DNA of 7,889 nucleotides, from assembly GCA_019309685.1 (NCBI GenBank), contig JAFDFT010000090.1:1-7889 (forward strand), in the 5' to 3' direction. The translations under genes were made by a program, and so were the position numbers. Positions 6,654 through 7,889 of the stretch are shown here, piece by piece. The number at the start of each line of letters is the position of its first letter. Position 1 is the stretch's first letter. This DNA comes from Deltaproteobacteria bacterium. Lineage in GTDB: Bacteria; Desulfobacterota; Desulfobacteria; Desulfobacterales; JAABPS01. A model generated the notes under the pieces. The model was not told the origin of the DNA, did no database searches, and saw only the letters and a program-made list of their open reading frames with translations.

Positions 6654-6689
6654 AACCAGCAAATACCTATTATGATTAAAATTTAAGAC

Positions 6690-6872
6690 TAGCCTAAGAT
6701 TTTTGAAAATGTTGCGGGGTTAAAAAGACAGGTTTAAGGTTTACCCTGTTAAATGCTGCATCGCAGCTTCCTTTGGGCATTTAACTGGGTGAGCCCGGTT
6801 AGTGAAAGTTTAACTTGGGTCTGAGATGACGTTATTAAAACCCTTATTTATATGATATCAAATAGTTACTTT
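6690..6872. repeat. Right copy of long imperfect direct repeat flanking the cassette
   Basis: This matches 4901-5033 in order and orientation and ends in the same 31-base core (6842-6872, one difference). It is about 50 bases longer because it carries an extra hairpin segment between the CCCTGTTAAA and CCCGGTTAG landmarks. Confidence 0.75.
6743..6790. repeat. Long inverted repeat with inner hairpin inside right repeat copy
   Basis: ACCCTGTTAAATGC (6743-6756) pairs with GCATTTAACTGGGT (6777-6790) at 13 of 14 positions. An overlapping smaller hairpin, GCTGC-ATC-GCAGC, lies at 6755-6767. No T-run follows, so it is more like a REP-type element than an intrinsic terminator, although it could stabilise the 3' end of the cassette mRNA. 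Confidence 0.6.
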
Positions 6873-7081
6873 AGCCCCAAATCGTTACAGGATCTGGCCC
6901 GGTTGCAGGCCGTAAAAACCCAGGGAAGAGTGCGGGCGTAGAATCGCACATGATCATAAAATCACACATAATCCTGCATCTTGACACCGCCGGTGGTTTC
7001 AGATACGCCGAGTGTTGACAAAGTGTTTTGGTTTATACGTGATTGATCCGTTTTGATCCTAATAGGAAAAAGGCTTTAACC

Positions 7082-7889
7082 ATGAAAAAACTCTTACTGA
7101 TTTTTACTGTTCTGCTTGGATTGCCGGGGTTTGTTGATTCTGCTGCCACGAAGGAGAAATACACCATTGCAGTGGCTGAGATCATGCAGGAAACAAACTC
7201 CTTTTCGCCCGTATTGACAACACGGGATGATTTTAAGGCCGGTGCTCTGCTATATGGAGATGAGGTTCTGCCGGTTGCCCGTGATATCAATCTGGAAATC
7301 GGCGGGTTTCTGGAGGCCGTCGACGAGCTGGGAAATAACGAAATCAACGTTGTACCCATCATTAAAGCACGCTCCATGTCGGGCGGTCCGGTTAAACGTT
7401 TGCTTTATGAAGAGTTTAAGCGAGAGCTGGTGCGTGGCCTGAAAAAAACGGGTCAGGTAGATGGTGTGTATCTCGCACTTCATGGGGCCATGGGAGTAGA
7501 GGGGTTGAGGGACCCGGAGGGGGATTTGATCAAGGCCGCGCGGTCGGTGGTTGGTGAATCAACTCCCATTGGCGTTTCTCACGACCTGCATGCCAATCTC
7601 ACCCGGGAGCGGATCCGTCTGGCTACGTTTATCGTCGGGTATAAAACCAATCCCCATCGCGATCATGCCGAGGTTGGTTACCGGGTGGGGAAAATTTTGA
7701 TGAAAACCATCAGGGGACAGGTTAAACCGGTGATGGCCTTTAATAAGATGAAACTGCTCAAGGGCGGGGGTATGACTATTGATTTGCTCTCTCCCATGCG
7801 CGCCATCTTCAGTCGGATGGATGACATGATCGAAGATTCCGACAAGGTGCTGGATGTCTCTAATTTCATGGTCCATCTCTGGCTCGATG
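7082..7889 (+). CDS. Exported M81 (MlrC-like) metallopeptidase, partial (C-terminus outside window)
   Basis: The first 269 codons are present and open to the window edge; the family is usually near 500 residues. Residues 1-22 (MKKLLLIFTVLLGL...) form a signal peptide, implying export, unlike the cytoplasmic MlrC prototype. Family hallmarks follow: AEIMQETNSFSP (32-43), YLALHGAMGVEG with RDPEGDLI, HDLHANLT (His167, Asp168, His170) and GYKTNPHRDHAE with His192. Asp168, His170 and His192 correspond closely to the zinc ligands I recall for MlrC (Asp167, His169, His191), so the metal site looks intact. M81 enzymes include microcystinase C, which cleaves linearised microcystin, but most members have unknown peptide or amide substrates; microcystin breakdown should not be assumed. 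AAAAAGG lies 8 bases before the ATG. The gene follows the cassette after 428 noncoding bases and is probably transcribed separately. Confidence 0.9.
   Translation, partial: MKKLLLIFTVLLGLPGFVDSAATKEKYTIAVAEIMQETNSFSPVLTTRDDFKAGALLYGDEVLPVARDINLEIGGFLEAVDELGNNEINVVPIIKARSMSGGPVKRLLYEEFKRELVRGLKKTGQVDGVYLALHGAMGVEGLRDPEGDLIKAARSVVGESTPIGVSHDLHANLTRERIRLATFIVGYKTNPHRDHAEVGYRVGKILMKTIRGQVKPVMAFNKMKLLKGGGMTIDLLSPMRAIFSRMDDMIEDSDKVLDVSNFMVHLWLD

Larger units (their letters stand above)
6654..7081. other. Intergenic region between cassette and M81 peptidase gene
   Basis: The first part holds the right copy of the long direct repeat (6690-6872) with its hairpins. The second part, up to 7081, holds a short pair of near-direct repeats (6943-6973) and two isolated TTGACA hexamers (6981-6986 and 7015-7020). 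Neither hexamer has a good -10 at normal spacing, so I do not call a promoter. An AAAAAGG ribosome binding site (7067-7073) precedes the peptidase ATG. No gene is seen. Confidence 0.65.

Noticed and set aside
6981..7043. Promoter for the M81 gene based on TTGACA at 6981 or 7015.
   Set aside because: Neither hexamer has an acceptable -10 at 16-18 bases; TATACG after the second is only 13 bases away.
1..7889. CRISPR array, tRNA or rRNA genes, transposase or integrase.
   Set aside because: No regular repeat-spacer pattern, cloverleaf-like sequence or recombinase motif was seen on either strand by eye.

Overview
The window looks like a chromosomal segment of an anaerobic, selenocysteine-using bacterium, most likely a sulfate-reducing Desulfobacterota (deltaproteobacterial) relative. 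This is inferred from protein character: a UGA-containing iron-sulfur protein, a DUF1847 cysteine-rich protein, and moderate GC genes with AT-rich intergenic DNA. No rRNA, tRNA, CRISPR array or transposase is visible, so the taxonomy is tentative.

Left part (1-3235, minus strand): three genes probably form one operon, transcribed in the order amidohydrolase (2366-3235), DUF1847 cysteine-rich protein (1619-2311), gamma-glutamyltransferase (1-1583, C-terminus cut by the window). The gaps are 54 and 35 bases and each gene has its own ribosome binding site.

Middle (3511-4644, minus strand): this is the main point of interest. Two apparent open frames, 3895-4644 and 3511-3849, are in the same reading frame. 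They are separated by a single TGA and 15 sense codons. Read through, they give one 377-residue protein: a winged-helix-like N-terminus, a cysteine-containing middle domain and a C-terminal 2x[4Fe-4S] ferredoxin. The TGA falls where I recall related proteins having the first Cys of a CNC-type motif. An 8-bp hairpin with a UGUAC loop lies 18 bases after the UGA and fits the bacterial SECIS pattern. I therefore annotate a selenoprotein with a U-x-C motif rather than two genes or a pseudogene. A terminator-like hairpin follows it.

Right-middle (about 4901-6872): a two-gene plus-strand cassette encodes a wHTH protein and a DUF6036-like nucleotidyltransferase that overlap by 11 bases, an arrangement typical of toxin-antitoxin modules. 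Its promoter carries three ACTATAG palindromic boxes at exact 20-base intervals covering the -35 and the spacer, so autorepression is likely. The cassette is bracketed by imperfect direct repeats (4901-5033 and 6690-6872) sharing a 30/31-identical core, which suggests a discrete, possibly mobile or recombining unit.

Right end (7082-7889, plus strand): the N-terminal half of an exported M81 (MlrC-like) metallopeptidase, running off the window.
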